This document shows positions 43,101 through 52,362 of a DNA stretch of 57,971 bases, piece after piece. Positions within the stretch are counted from its first letter, which is position 1; each line of letters opens with the position of its first letter. Below the pieces are notes generated by a model that was not told the origin of the DNA, searched no databases, and was given only the letters and a program-made list of their open reading frames with translations. Source of the DNA: an uncultured Bacteroidota bacterium (GTDB taxonomy: Bacteria; Bacteroidota; Bacteroidia; Chitinophagales; Chitinophagaceae); NCBI GenBank assembly GCA_903904855.1, contig CAIVEH010000051.1, positions 1-57,971 of the forward strand, in the 5' to 3' direction. Position numbers and translations under genes: made by a program.

Positions 43101-44561
43101 TTGATAAAAAAGCTGGATTTACTCATAGTCCGAAGTTTTACAGGGCCATTTATCGTTACTTTTTTTGTAGCGCTTTTTGTATTGGTCATGCAGTTCTTCT
43201 GGTTGTATATGGATGAACTGATAGGTAAGGGGGTCAATGCCTGGACCATTCTCCAGTTGCTTATCTATATGTCTACCACCCTTGTGCCTCTTGCTTTACC
43301 ATTGAGTGTTTTGCTGGCATCTATCATGACGTTCGGTAATATGGGCGAGAACTTTGAGTTGGTAGCCATTAAGTCCTCAGGTATATCTTTCCTTCGCTTT
43401 ATGGCCCCTTTACTGGTGTTTATTATTTTCGTCAGTGGTCTGGCTTTTATCTTCAGCAATAATGTGATACCTGTAGCCAACCTAAAAGCTTTTTCGTTGC
43501 TGTATGATGTGCGCAATGCGAAGCCTACCATGAATATCAAGGAAGATAAATTTTCGAATGATATTCCTGGTTTTTCCATCAGGGTTGGTCACAAAGACCC
43601 CGACGGTAATACCATACGCGATATACTTATTTACGATCATTCTGATAACCTCGGGAATAATAAAATAATTCTGGCCAAGGAAGGGGAAATGACTTCTTCG
43701 GCTGATAAACAATCGCTGGTATTCAAACTGCGGGATGGTTGGCGCTATGAAGAAGGGTATACACGCGGTGTAAATGATTTCACTCAAATCCGGATGCATT
43801 TTGATAAATGGGATAAAGTATTCGATCTTACTTCACTCAGGTTTACCCGTACCAATGAAGACTTGTTCAAAACATCGAACCAGATGCTGAATGTTTCGCA
43901 GTTATCTGAGCAGATGGATAGCATTAAGCGTACGGTGAAAAAAAGTGTTGCCACAGTAGAATCATACATGGCGCCCTACATTTCGATTAATAATAAGAGC
44001 AAAGAAAGTGACAACCTGCTGGCTGGTATAAAGAACAATAAAAACCCCCTCATTAAATACGACACTTCCTTTTTGCAGCATATTCCCGATTCCAGCCGAA
44101 GCGCAGCACTGACAACGGCCCTGAATAATGTAAGGAATTTCAAAGCATCAATGGATATTACCTCTTACGATAAAAAACTGCAGCTGGATAATTATATGAA
44201 ACTGGATGTGGAATGGCACCGAAAGTATGCTTTATCTTTTGCCTGCATTCTGCTTTTCCTAATTGGGGCGCCATTAGGCGCAATTATCCGCAAAGGTGGT
44301 CTGGGTATGCCACTCGTTATTGCCGTTATTTTCTTTATGGCATTTCATATCCTCAATATCACAGGCGAAAAACTGGTTAAATCTGAAACAGTTGTACCAT
44401 GGATGGGTATGTGGATGTCCTCGATTATTCTGTTGCCACTTGCTTTCTGGCTGGTGAAATCGGCCCGGAATGATTCGCAGATATTTACCAAGGAATGGTA
44501 TCTGCGCACCTGGCGGAAATTTGTAAAAATGATACCTGTAAAAATCAATGCTATTGGCTGA
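43101..44561 (+). CDS. LptF/LptG-family LPS export permease
   Basis: A 486-residue YjgP/YjgQ-type inner-membrane protein. It has an N-terminal membrane block (LDLLIVRSFTGPFIVTFFVALF, then helices up to residue 115), a large periplasmic jellyroll domain (about 120-370) and a C-terminal membrane block (LSFACILLFLIGAPLGAII). It forms, with LptB, the ABC exporter that pulls LPS from the inner membrane. The start is TTG 43101, giving the usual short cytosolic lead. It overlaps the PAP2 phosphatase gene by 14 nt, and that gene overlaps the glycosyltransferase, so all three form one operon devoted to lipid A/LPS. Confidence 0.92.
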   Translation: MIKKLDLLIVRSFTGPFIVTFFVALFVLVMQFFWLYMDELIGKGVNAWTILQLLIYMSTTLVPLALPLSVLLASIMTFGNMGENFELVAIKSSGISFLRFMAPLLVFIIFVSGLAFIFSNNVIPVANLKAFSLLYDVRNAKPTMNIKEDKFSNDIPGFSIRVGHKDPDGNTIRDILIYDHSDNLGNNKIILAKEGEMTSSADKQSLVFKLRDGWRYEEGYTRGVNDFTQIRMHFDKWDKVFDLTSLRFTRTNEDLFKTSNQMLNVSQLSEQMDSIKRTVKKSVATVESYMAPYISINNKSKESDNLLAGIKNNKNPLIKYDTSFLQHIPDSSRSAALTTALNNVRNFKASMDITSYDKKLQLDNYMKLDVEWHRKYALSFACILLFLIGAPLGAIIRKGGLGMPLVIAVIFFMAFHILNITGEKLVKSETVVPWMGMWMSSIILLPLAFWLVKSARNDSQIFTKEWYLRTWRKFVKMIPVKINAIG

Positions 44562-45207
44562 TAAAAGAAAAATAGCGTCTAATCCATTTTTCATTTTCCC
44601 ATTTCTCGTGTGGGTGGCAACCGGGGCATTCCTTCTTTTGTTCTTTTCAAAGAGAGATCTGTTTTTTGTACCTAATACTCACTATTCAGACTTTGCCGAT
44701 GTAGTAATGTTTTATACCACATGGATGGGGCAGGGGGAAGTTATTATCCCCGTACTTGTTTTTTTAATGCTCTTTCGGCGGTTCAGAAACTGGTGGTATT
44801 TTGCAACGGCTTCAGTCTGCAACCTTATTCCATTTTTCATACAGCAGATTCTTAAATCAGTGTTCGACAGCCCCCGTCCAAGGCTGTTGTTTTATGACAG
44901 GTTATGGATGCATTACCTGCCCGAATGGCCGGTTTATTTGTCCAGGGGTTTTCCATCAGGGCACAGCACAGGGGCGTTCAGTTTTTTTTGTTTTCTTTCT
45001 TTGCTGTTAACTGCCAGGTATAAAGCATTCGGCATTGTGTTTTTTATCCTGGCACTCGCTGTTTGCTATTCCCGTATGTATCTTGCAGCACACTTTTTCG
45101 ATGATGTTTATGCCGGTAGCATATTGGGTACCATTCTTACAATGATTCTGTTTAATATCATGGATCAGAATAAAAGCAAATTCTTTAAAAAGATTCCAAC
45201 AGCCTGA
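44548..45207 (+). CDS. PAP2-type membrane phosphatase (possibly lipid A phosphatase)
   Basis: A 219-residue membrane protein with the full PAP2 acid-phosphatase signature: KSVFDSPRPR (103-112), PSGHS (136-140) and SRMYLAAHFFDD (175-186; His182 and Asp186). It has about six membrane segments. The family removes phosphate from lipid phosphates such as lipid A (LpxE/LpxF), undecaprenyl-PP or phosphatidate. Translation is coupled with an LptF/G permease upstream (14-nt overlap) and an ArnT-like transferase downstream (TGATG overlap), which favours lipid A as substrate. Confidence 0.9.
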   Translation: MLLADKRKIASNPFFIFPFLVWVATGAFLLLFFSKRDLFFVPNTHYSDFADVVMFYTTWMGQGEVIIPVLVFLMLFRRFRNWWYFATASVCNLIPFFIQQILKSVFDSPRPRLLFYDRLWMHYLPEWPVYLSRGFPSGHSTGAFSFFCFLSLLLTARYKAFGIVFFILALAVCYSRMYLAAHFFDDVYAGSILGTILTMILFNIMDQNKSKFFKKIPTA

Positions 45208-46877
45208 TGCCGAATTATCTGAAATACATTTTCATCATTTGCGCAGCAAGCCTGTTATTTTTCCCATTCCTGGGTCATGTTCACCTGTTCGATTGGGATG
45301 AAATCAACTTTGCGGAATGTGCAAGGGAAATGATTGTATCAAAAGAATATCTGCGTGCCCAGATTGACTTTATGCCTTTCTGGGAAAAGCCTCCTTTTTT
45401 TATCTGGATGCAGGTATTGGCAATGAAAATATTTGGCGTTGGAGAATTTGCTGCTCGCTTTCCGGATGCACTTGCAGGAGTAGTTACTTTGGTTGCCCTG
45501 TTTTATGCCGGAAAGAGAATAATTAATGAGCGTACCGCCGCTTGGTGGGTACTTATTTATGCTGCTACCTGGTTGCCTCATTTTTATTTCCATTCAGGAA
45601 TAATAGACCCAACTTTCAATCTGTTTATATTCCTTGCCATTCTTCAGGTGCATTTTTTAGGTTCGTCTCGAAATAAAGCATTGCATATATTATTGGCAGG
45701 CTGTTTCCTTGGATTTGCAGTGCTTACCAAGGGACCTGTGGCATTGCTGATTGCTGGTCTCACATTAATAGTTTACCTGGTGGCCAATAAAGGCCTGAAT
45801 GGTTATAAACTGATTCATTTTCTTTGGATCGGATTAATTGCACTGGTACCTGTTGCAACATGGCTTGGCCTTGCTGTACTCCATTATGGATCAGCCTATG
45901 GCAAATGGTTTCTGAGTGAATTCTTAATGTACCAGGTACGGCTGTTCTCTACAGAAGATGCTGACCATGGCGGGCCATTTTATTACCATTTTATTGTATT
46001 GCTTATTGGGTGCTTTCCTGCTTCGGTTTTCCTGTTTCAGTATTCAAGAAAGAAAATCAGCGACTCAACAGGTAGTGCTGATTTCAATAAATGGATGTGG
46101 ATACTATTCTGGGTGGTCTTGATTTTGTTCTCGGTAGTGAAAACCAAAATCGTTCATTACTCCTCACTTTGTTATTTTCCGCTTACCTACATTGCTACAG
46201 TACAGATCAACCGATTGATTGATAACCCGGTGAGCATTAAAAAATGGATCAGACCTGTATTGGTTGCTATCGGGTCCATTATAGCTATCCTCATTACACT
46301 ATTGCCTCTGGCAGGGCTATATAAAGACAAGCTTTTCCCATTAATTGATGACCCATTTGTAAGGGGCAATCTTTGCGCCGATGTAGCCTGGAGTTACTCT
46401 GAGTGCCTGTGGGGTATAATGTACCTTGCTGGAATTATTATTACTGTAGTAATAATGAAAAAAGAATTCCGAAAAGGCCTTATACTTCTCTGTTGTATCC
46501 AGATAATGATTATCGAAGTGGCTTTGGTGCATTTCACACCAAAAATTGAAGCTATTTCGCAAAGGGCTGCAATCGATTATTATAAAAGCCTGGCGGGTCA
46601 GGATGTATATGTTCACTCCCTTGGTTTTAAAAGTTACGCCACACTTTTCTATTCAGAAAAACAACCCTCTCTGAACCCATTGTATCAGAGCATGCGCGTT
46701 GAAAATAAAGGAAAAGACCTGCAACCTGAGGCAAACGAAAAATGGTTAGTTAGAGGCGTATTGGATAAACCAGCCTATTTTATCTGTAAGATCCAGGACA
46801 GCGCGAAGTATGCTATAGTGCCACAGTTGATACAGACAGGCAGCAGTAATGGGTTCGTATTTTTCCGCCGAAAATAA
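45207..46877 (+). CDS. ArnT/PMT-like GT-C glycosyltransferase
   Basis: A 556-residue membrane glycosyltransferase of the GT39/GT83 type. The catalytic first loop reads HLFDWDEINFAECAREM (Asp-Glu around residues 29-32), followed by FWEKPPFFIWMQ, as in ArnT-type enzymes. About 11 membrane segments follow, then a C-terminal periplasmic part. It uses a polyprenyl-phosphate-linked sugar to modify lipid A or other periplasmic acceptors. Its ATG overlaps the phosphatase stop. ArnT adds aminoarabinose in enterobacteria; no arnBCD genes are here, so the sugar may differ. Confidence 0.88.
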   Translation: MPNYLKYIFIICAASLLFFPFLGHVHLFDWDEINFAECAREMIVSKEYLRAQIDFMPFWEKPPFFIWMQVLAMKIFGVGEFAARFPDALAGVVTLVALFYAGKRIINERTAAWWVLIYAATWLPHFYFHSGIIDPTFNLFIFLAILQVHFLGSSRNKALHILLAGCFLGFAVLTKGPVALLIAGLTLIVYLVANKGLNGYKLIHFLWIGLIALVPVATWLGLAVLHYGSAYGKWFLSEFLMYQVRLFSTEDADHGGPFYYHFIVLLIGCFPASVFLFQYSRKKISDSTGSADFNKWMWILFWVVLILFSVVKTKIVHYSSLCYFPLTYIATVQINRLIDNPVSIKKWIRPVLVAIGSIIAILITLLPLAGLYKDKLFPLIDDPFVRGNLCADVAWSYSECLWGIMYLAGIIITVVIMKKEFRKGLILLCCIQIMIIEVALVHFTPKIEAISQRAAIDYYKSLAGQDVYVHSLGFKSYATLFYSEKQPSLNPLYQSMRVENKGKDLQPEANEKWLVRGVLDKPAYFICKIQDSAKYAIVPQLIQTGSSNGFVFFRRK

Positions 46878-46954
46878 GCATGTTAATATGTACTGTATTT
46901 CTGATTCCAATAAACAGACGGCAATTATTATCTTTACCATCCAAAAAATAATTT

Positions 46955-48238
46955 ATGCAACGCGACACCGCAATTTTTGATCTGATACATGAAGAACTGG
47001 AGCGCCAGCGCCGCGGCCTGGAACTGATAGCCTCTGAGAATTTTACCAGCATGCAGGTTATGCAGGCTATGGGCAGTGTGATGACCAATAAATATGCGGA
47101 GGGTTATCCGGGCAGACGTTATTATGGCGGATGTGAGGTAGTTGACAAAAGTGAACAGTTGGCTATCGACAGGGCCAGGGAAATGTTTAATGTAGGTTTC
47201 GCCAATGTGCAGCCGCATAGTGGCAGCCAGGCAAATACTGCTGTATATATTGCCGTACTGCAACCAGGCGATGCAATACTGGGTCTGGACCTGAGCATGG
47301 GCGGGCACCTTACACATGGCTCTCCGGTAAGCGCTTCGGGCAAGCTGTATAAAGCTTACCATTATGGCGTGGTAAAAGAAACAGGGCTTGTAGATTATGA
47401 TGACATGGAGCAGAAAGCGCTTGCGCACAAACCAAAACTCATAATATGCGGGGCATCGGCCTACAGCAGGGATTGGGATTATACCCGTGTGCGGGCTATT
47501 GCCGATAAAGTGGGGGCACTGGTCATGGCAGATATTGCCCATCCGGCCGGACTGATTGTGAAAGGTTTATTGAGCAGCCCGTTTGAGCATTGCCATTTTG
47601 TAACTACAACTACTCATAAAACACTTCGTGGGCCACGTGGTGGTCTTATCATGATGAAGAATGACTTTGAGAACCCTATGGGCATCAAAGGGCCAAAGGG
47701 TGAAACAAGGATGATGAGTTCGTTGATTGATCTGGCTGTTTTCCCTGGTATTCAGGGAGGTCCATTGGAGCACGTAATTGCAGCTAAGGCAGTGGCATTC
47801 TATGAAATCCTGCAGGATGGGTTTATGGCTTATGCCAAACAGATAGTTGCCAACGCCCAGGCTATGTCAAGGGCATTTACTGAGAAGGGCTACAATATTG
47901 TTTCAGGCGGTACCGATAACCACCTGATGCTGATTGACCTTCGCAATAAAGGCATTAGTGGTAAAAAAGCCGAAAACACTTTGGTACTCGCAGATATTAC
48001 CATCAATAAAAACATGGTACCCTTCGATGATAAATCACCATTCATTACTTCCGGTATTCGCGTAGGCGTATCGGCAATGACCACCCGCGGACTGAAGGAA
48101 AGCGACATGCAGCATATCGTAAACTGGCTCGACAGGGTAATTATGAAGCCAGACGATGAACAATTGTTAAAAACCATCAAAGGGGAAGTAAACGAATTCA
48201 TGAGTGGTTTCCCGATGTATCCTGAACTGGGAAATTAA
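46955..48238 (+). CDS. glyA: Serine hydroxymethyltransferase
   Basis: A 427-residue PLP enzyme converting serine and tetrahydrofolate to glycine and methylene-THF, the main source of one-carbon units. The PLP lysine is Lys222 in [14 protein letters not shown]; other signatures are ASENF (27-31), [14 protein letters not shown] and [18 protein letters not shown] box at 46929-46936 probably serves as promoter, with about 18 nt of leader. A perfect 16-bp hairpin begins 5 nt after the stop (48244-48278). The last 44 codons recur in diverged form at 52013-52147, beyond the Ig-repeat gene. Confidence 0.97.
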   Translation: MQRDTAIFDLIHEELERQRRGLELIASENFTSMQVMQAMGSVMTNKYAEGYPGRRYYGGCEVVDKSEQLAIDRAREMFNVGFANVQPHSGSQANTAVYIAVLQPGDAILGLDLSMGGHLTHGSPVSASGKLYKAYHYGVVKETGLVDYDDMEQKALAHKPKLIICGASAYSRDWDYTRVRAIADKVGALVMADIAHPAGLIVKGLLSSPFEHCHFVTTTTHKTLRGPRGGLIMMKNDFENPMGIKGPKGETRMMSSLIDLAVFPGIQGGPLEHVIAAKAVAFYEILQDGFMAYAKQIVANAQAMSRAFTEKGYNIVSGGTDNHLMLIDLRNKGISGKKAENTLVLADITINKNMVPFDDKSPFITSGIRVGVSAMTTRGLKESDMQHIVNWLDRVIMKPDDEQLLKTIKGEVNEFMSGFPMYPELGN

Positions 48239-48243
48239 AGTTA

Positions 48244-48278
48244 TAGTTGCGGCACACTCAAAGAGTGTGCCGCAACTA
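48244..48278 (+). repeat. Perfect 16-bp hairpin after glyA (dispersed hairpin family, copy 2)
   Basis: The arms 48244-48259 and 48263-48278 pair perfectly around an AAA loop. No T-run follows. Together with 2125-2159 and 52198-52230 it forms a set with the same layout but different stem sequence. Confidence 0.75.
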
Positions 48279-48377
48279 ATATTATCATTCCAATCTTTAA
48301 TTTTTATTTTGGCATTCAAATACAATAAAAGTAACACTTAGTAGTGCCTTTAAACATTCTGAATTACAATCAGAGTG

Positions 48378-51300
48378 TTATTCCTTTATAAATCGTTTTA
48401 CCACAATGTCCCGCTCTCCTTTTAGTGTGATATAATAGAGTGCAGGAGGTATTTTGCTAATATTAATGGTTGTTTCTTTGTCAGAAACAAGCTGTGTCAA
48501 TAACACCTGCCCCAGATCATTGGTAATTGTAAATGAAGTGTATACCAATTCATCCATTTTTAAATTTAGTTCATTAAAAGCTGGATTCGGATAAATTTCA
48601 ATATTTCCACTAATAGTATTGAGCCCAATTACTGCATTGGTGCAGGGTGTGGGGTTAAAAGTTATAGGATAGGTTACACTACAACCTCCGGCAAGTGTGT
48701 AAGTAATACTATAGCAAGGCCCAGCTGCTATGCCAGTTACCACTCCTGATATGGCGTTAACAGATGCATTTCCGCAACTGGTAGTCCATGTTCCTCCAAG
48801 TATGGCATCTGCTAGATTAATTGTATTCCCAACACATACATTATTGGGCCCGGTAATTGGAGCTGGGCTCGGATTTACTGTAAATGGAGTGGTTATATAA
48901 CATCCGCCCGTAAGTGTATAGGTTACAAAAAATACACCTTGGCCAACACCATATACAATTCCAGTACCAGCGCCTATTGTCCCTATAGTCGGGTTGCTTC
49001 CACTCCACGTGCCGCCTACTGTAGGGTCAGTTACCTGAACTGAATTTCCTGTACATACCTGGCACCCCGAAATAGGGCAGGTGATAGGCTGGGGAACAGG
49101 GTTGACTGTTACTACTGCATTACCTGTCATGTTGGTAAGGCAACCAAAGGTATTGCTGCCTACTACAGTATAGGTACAAGGAGTTGTCTGCAATCCAAAA
49201 CTGATCGCAGAACCTGTACCGGCAACCGGAAGGCCAACAGGCCCTCCACTACAGAATAACTGGTAGTTTACACCAATCTGAGAACCACTTAGCCCTACCA
49301 GGACGCCTGTTCCTCCGGCACAATAACTGCCACCTCCGGTAACATTGAATGGCGCCGGAACAGGATTTACTGTAAATAATGTGGTCACAAAGCATCCGCC
49401 AAGTGTATAAGTAATATAAGTTGTGCCCACTGAAACTCCAACTACAATTCCAGTTATAGACCCTACGGTTGCTATACTAACGTTACTGCTGCTCCATACG
49501 CCACCGGGTATAGGATCCGTTACCAGAGCATTACTACCCATGCACACCTGGCAACCTAAGGAAGGGCAGGCTATTGGCCCGGGTGTTGGGGTTACAGTTA
49601 CAATTACTGTAACCGAACAACCTGTTGGCAGCGTATAGGAAATGGGTGCAGTTCCGGGAGTAATTCCTGTTACGATCCCTGAGCCTGCGCCAACTGTTGC
49701 CACTATCGGGTTGCCGCTGCTCCAGATTCCGGTAAATGGCACTCCGGTTAATACTGTAGTAGAACCTACACAGGTATACAATGTACCGGTGATAGTTGGC
49801 AATGGATTTACAGTAACCACTGTGGTAACATAACAGCCTGTAGACAGCGTATAGGTAATGGTAGCTGTGCCGGCAGAAATACCGCCGACAACACCCGAAA
49901 GCGGATTTACAGTGGCAACAGTTAACGGGCTCGAACTCCAAACACCTGTACTCGGCAGGCAGGACAAGTTAGTTGTGCTTCCGGCACAAACAACTGTTGT
50001 TCCGGTAATAGGCCCAGGATTAGGATTTACTGTAACTGTAGTGGTTGCAAAACATCCTCCGGGCAATGTATATACTACTGTTGCAACGCCAGGCGCCAAG
50101 CCGGTTAAAATTCCTGATATTGCACCAATAGTGGCTACCGAAGGTGGCGTACATGTCCATGTGCCACCACCAGGCGTGGCAATTATGGTTATTTGGTTAC
50201 CAACACATACCTGGTGGCCTAGTGAAGGAATTGATATTACAGGGGTAGGGTTAACTGTAACATTAGTTACTGAATAGCAACCGGTGCCCAGCATATAGGT
50301 TATAGTAGCAACACCAGCCGTAACGCCATTCACTAATCCTGTGCCGGGATTTACTGTGGCTACAGCAATGTTACTGCTGCTCCAGGTGCCAAATGGTGGT
50401 GTGCAGGATAATGTTGTATTGTTCCCAGTACAGATTGTTGTGGTACCGGTAATAGGCCCGGGATTGGGGTTAACAATAACGGTTATTGTAACTGAACAAC
50501 CGCCTGGCATAGTGTAGACAATATTTGCAATACCTGGTGATACTCCCGTCAGCACTCCGGTAACCGCATTTATTGTAGCTACAAGCGGAGAGGTGCACGT
50601 CCAGACTCCTCCGGGGGTGGCATCTGTTAATGTAAGCGTATTTCCCACACAAACTGAACAACCCGAAACAGAAGGGCAGGATATTGGGCCAGGGGTAAGG
50701 TTAACTGTAAAATTAATTACAGAATAGCAGCCCGAACTTAGTGTATAAGTTATAGTCGTAACGCCTGCTGTAAGCCCCATCACAAAACCAGTTCCTGCAC
50801 CTACCGTGGCAACTGTTGGATTACTGCTGCTCCAGGACCCAAATGGTGGCGAGCAGGATAATGTTGTATTGCTCCCTGAGCATATGCTGGTAACACCTGT
50901 GATTGGCCCGGGATTGGCATTTACGATAACGTTAGCCGTAGCTGTACACCCTCCAAGAGTATAGGTGATTGTAATAAAACCCGGCGATATGCCTGTTACC
51001 ACTCCTGTTGATGGATCAATTGAACCCACCGCAGGGTTGCTGCTGCTCCATATACCTCCAGGTGGTGGACAGGTAAGGGCTAATGTATTTCCTACACATA
51101 CTTTACAGCCAGAAGTTGATGGGCATGATATAGGCCCTGGAGTAGGATTTACTGTAACATTTGTTACGGAAAAACATCCGGTACTTAGCATAAATGTAAT
51201 GGAAGCCACACCTGCAGAAATTCCGGTTACAACGCCGCTTACCGGGTTGACAGTAGCCACTGTCAGCGGGCTGCTGCTCCAAACTCCTGTATACGGCGGA

Positions 51301-51872
51301 GGAGGAGTGCAATTAAGTGTTGTTGTTAATCCAGCGCAGACAGTTGTAACCCCGGTTATAGGGCCAGGGTTAGGGAATACAGTTATGAGTGAACCTACAA
51401 AACAACCGGTTGGTAGGGTGTAAAATATTTGTGTTGTGCCAAGCGATACACCTGTTACAACCCCTGTTAAGGGAATTACAGAAGCGATACCTGGAGTTTG
51501 TGTACTCCACGCCCCACCTGGGGTTGCGTCAGTTACTGTTATTGTACTTCCCAGGCACACATTGCATCCCGAAGTTGGGCAAATGATGGTTGCCGGTAGC
51601 GGATTTACAGTAAAACTTGCAACGGCAAATCCCATGGAACCGTCATTATAGGTTATAGTTGCTACCCCTGCTGAGACTCCTGTTACAAACCCTGTTAGGC
51701 TTACAGATGCAACTAACGGGTTGCTGCTGCTCCATGTACCAGCAGGTGGAGTGCAGAACAGTTGAGTCCCATAGGTCTCGCAAACAACAAAGGTTCCGGT
51801 TATTGGCCCAACTTGCGCAAATGCTGTAAATGAAAAAAATGCGCACAGTATTAATAAGTAGAATTTAATCAT
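48378..51872 (-). CDS. Giant secreted protein with about 14 Ig-like (BIG2-type) repeats and T9SS sorting tail
   Basis: A 1164-residue exported protein: signal peptide to FTAFAQ, then about 13 BIG2-like repeats of 75-80 residues plus one atypical Ig unit (near residue 870). The T9SS tail starts IEIYPNPAFNEL and ends RFIKE. Repeats carry the core GxWSSSNPxVATVxxxTGxVTG and AGxATITYTL. Over much of the array two repeat types alternate: one begins ITGxxxxC.G..T.LSC, the other CPSxxGCxVCVGN. This gives a super-repeat of about 150 residues. Many Cys may form disulfides. It is probably a surface adhesin or filament. It is convergent with glyA, and a second glyA 3' end lies behind its start. Confidence 0.9.
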   Translation of the reverse strand: MIKFYLLILCAFFSFTAFAQVGPITGTFVVCETYGTQLFCTPPAGTWSSSNPLVASVSLTGFVTGVSAGVATITYNDGSMGFAVASFTVNPLPATIICPTSGCNVCLGSTITVTDATPGGAWSTQTPGIASVIPLTGVVTGVSLGTTQIFYTLPTGCFVGSLITVFPNPGPITGVTTVCAGLTTTLNCTPPPPYTGVWSSSPLTVATVNPVSGVVTGISAGVASITFMLSTGCFSVTNVTVNPTPGPISCPSTSGCKVCVGNTLALTCPPPGGIWSSSNPAVGSIDPSTGVVTGISPGFITITYTLGGCTATANVIVNANPGPITGVTSICSGSNTTLSCSPPFGSWSSSNPTVATVGAGTGFVMGLTAGVTTITYTLSSGCYSVINFTVNLTPGPISCPSVSGCSVCVGNTLTLTDATPGGVWTCTSPLVATINAVTGVLTGVSPGIANIVYTMPGGCSVTITVIVNPNPGPITGTTTICTGNNTTLSCTPPFGTWSSSNIAVATVNPGTGLVNGVTAGVATITYMLGTGCYSVTNVTVNPTPVISIPSLGHQVCVGNQITIIATPGGGTWTCTPPSVATIGAISGILTGLAPGVATVVYTLPGGCFATTTVTVNPNPGPITGTTVVCAGSTTNLSCLPSTGVWSSSPLTVATVNPLSGVVGGISAGTATITYTLSTGCYVTTVVTVNPLPTITGTLYTCVGSTTVLTGVPFTGIWSSGNPIVATVGAGSGIVTGITPGTAPISYTLPTGCSVTVIVTVTPTPGPIACPSLGCQVCMGSNALVTDPIPGGVWSSSNVSIATVGSITGIVVGVSVGTTYITYTLGGCFVTTLFTVNPVPAPFNVTGGGSYCAGGTGVLVGLSGSQIGVNYQLFCSGGPVGLPVAGTGSAISFGLQTTPCTYTVVGSNTFGCLTNMTGNAVVTVNPVPQPITCPISGCQVCTGNSVQVTDPTVGGTWSGSNPTIGTIGAGTGIVYGVGQGVFFVTYTLTGGCYITTPFTVNPSPAPITGPNNVCVGNTINLADAILGGTWTTSCGNASVNAISGVVTGIAAGPCYSITYTLAGGCSVTYPITFNPTPCTNAVIGLNTISGNIEIYPNPAFNELNLKMDELVYTSFTITNDLGQVLLTQLVSDKETTINISKIPPALYYITLKGERDIVVKRFIKE

Positions 51873-52012
51873 AAAATGAGATTTTAAGATACTAATGTAT
51901 GGATATAATTTGGTTTTAAATGCTTTTTATAAAAATAATTAAATAATAGTTAAGTTTTTCAGATACCCATATTTGATATTATGAATATATGATAAATTGA
52001 CTGTAACAATGC

Positions 52013-52147
52013 GAGATGAAGCTTATTATAAACTGGCTCGACAGGGTTATCATGAAACCAGATGATGAACAAATGTTAAAAACCATCAAAGGGGAAGTAA
52101 ACGAATTTATGAGTGGTTTCCCGATGTATCCGGAACTTGGCAGTTAA
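52013..52147 (+). pseudogene. Second, diverged copy of the glyA 3' end (last 44 codons)
   Basis: Aligns without gaps to the last 45 codons (stop included) of glyA (48104-48238). I count 15 differing positions in 135; 9 of the 15 changed codons are synonymous and the others are conservative (V to I, L to M, N to S among them). The frame is open and ends in TAA. No upstream glyA sequence precedes it: a stop lies just before, and the matching part begins at GAG 52013. The pattern means it descends from a functional glyA of another lineage, not a recent local copy. The rest of 51873-52362 holds only AT-rich spacer and the hairpin at 52198. Confidence 0.93.
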
Positions 52148-52197
52148 TTCATTGCAATGCTATATTAGTATACGATTACCAATTTTGCATTAATGTT

Positions 52198-52230
52198 AGA
52201 TGTGACAACTTTGAAAAAGTTGTCACATCT
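52198..52230 (+). repeat. Perfect 14-15-bp hairpin after the second glyA 3' end (copy 3)
   Basis: The arms 52198-52211 and 52217-52230 are complementary, with one further T-A pair closing a 3-nt GAA loop. It lies 51 nt after the stop of the glyA remnant, just as copy 2 follows intact glyA. The stem sequence differs from copy 2, so it was not simply co-duplicated. Confidence 0.75.
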
Positions 52231-52362
52231 TTACCAGCATAATATAGATTTTACCTGTGGCAACAACCGAACAAGCTAAAATGAAAATTTTAAGGAAAGT
52301 ACTTAATATAGTATTGTAATGATTTGCTATCAACCAATTAAGCTGTCTTTTTGCAGGATTTT

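Noticed and set aside
48244-48278. Ordinary intrinsic terminator for glyA
   Set aside because: The stem is perfect but no T-run follows on the plus strand; a terminator role is possible but not of the classic form.
49423-51651. Plus-strand frames opposite the Ig-repeat gene
   Set aside because: They repeat with the same period as the Ig domains and have Pro/Thr/Val-biased antisense composition; shadows of the real gene.
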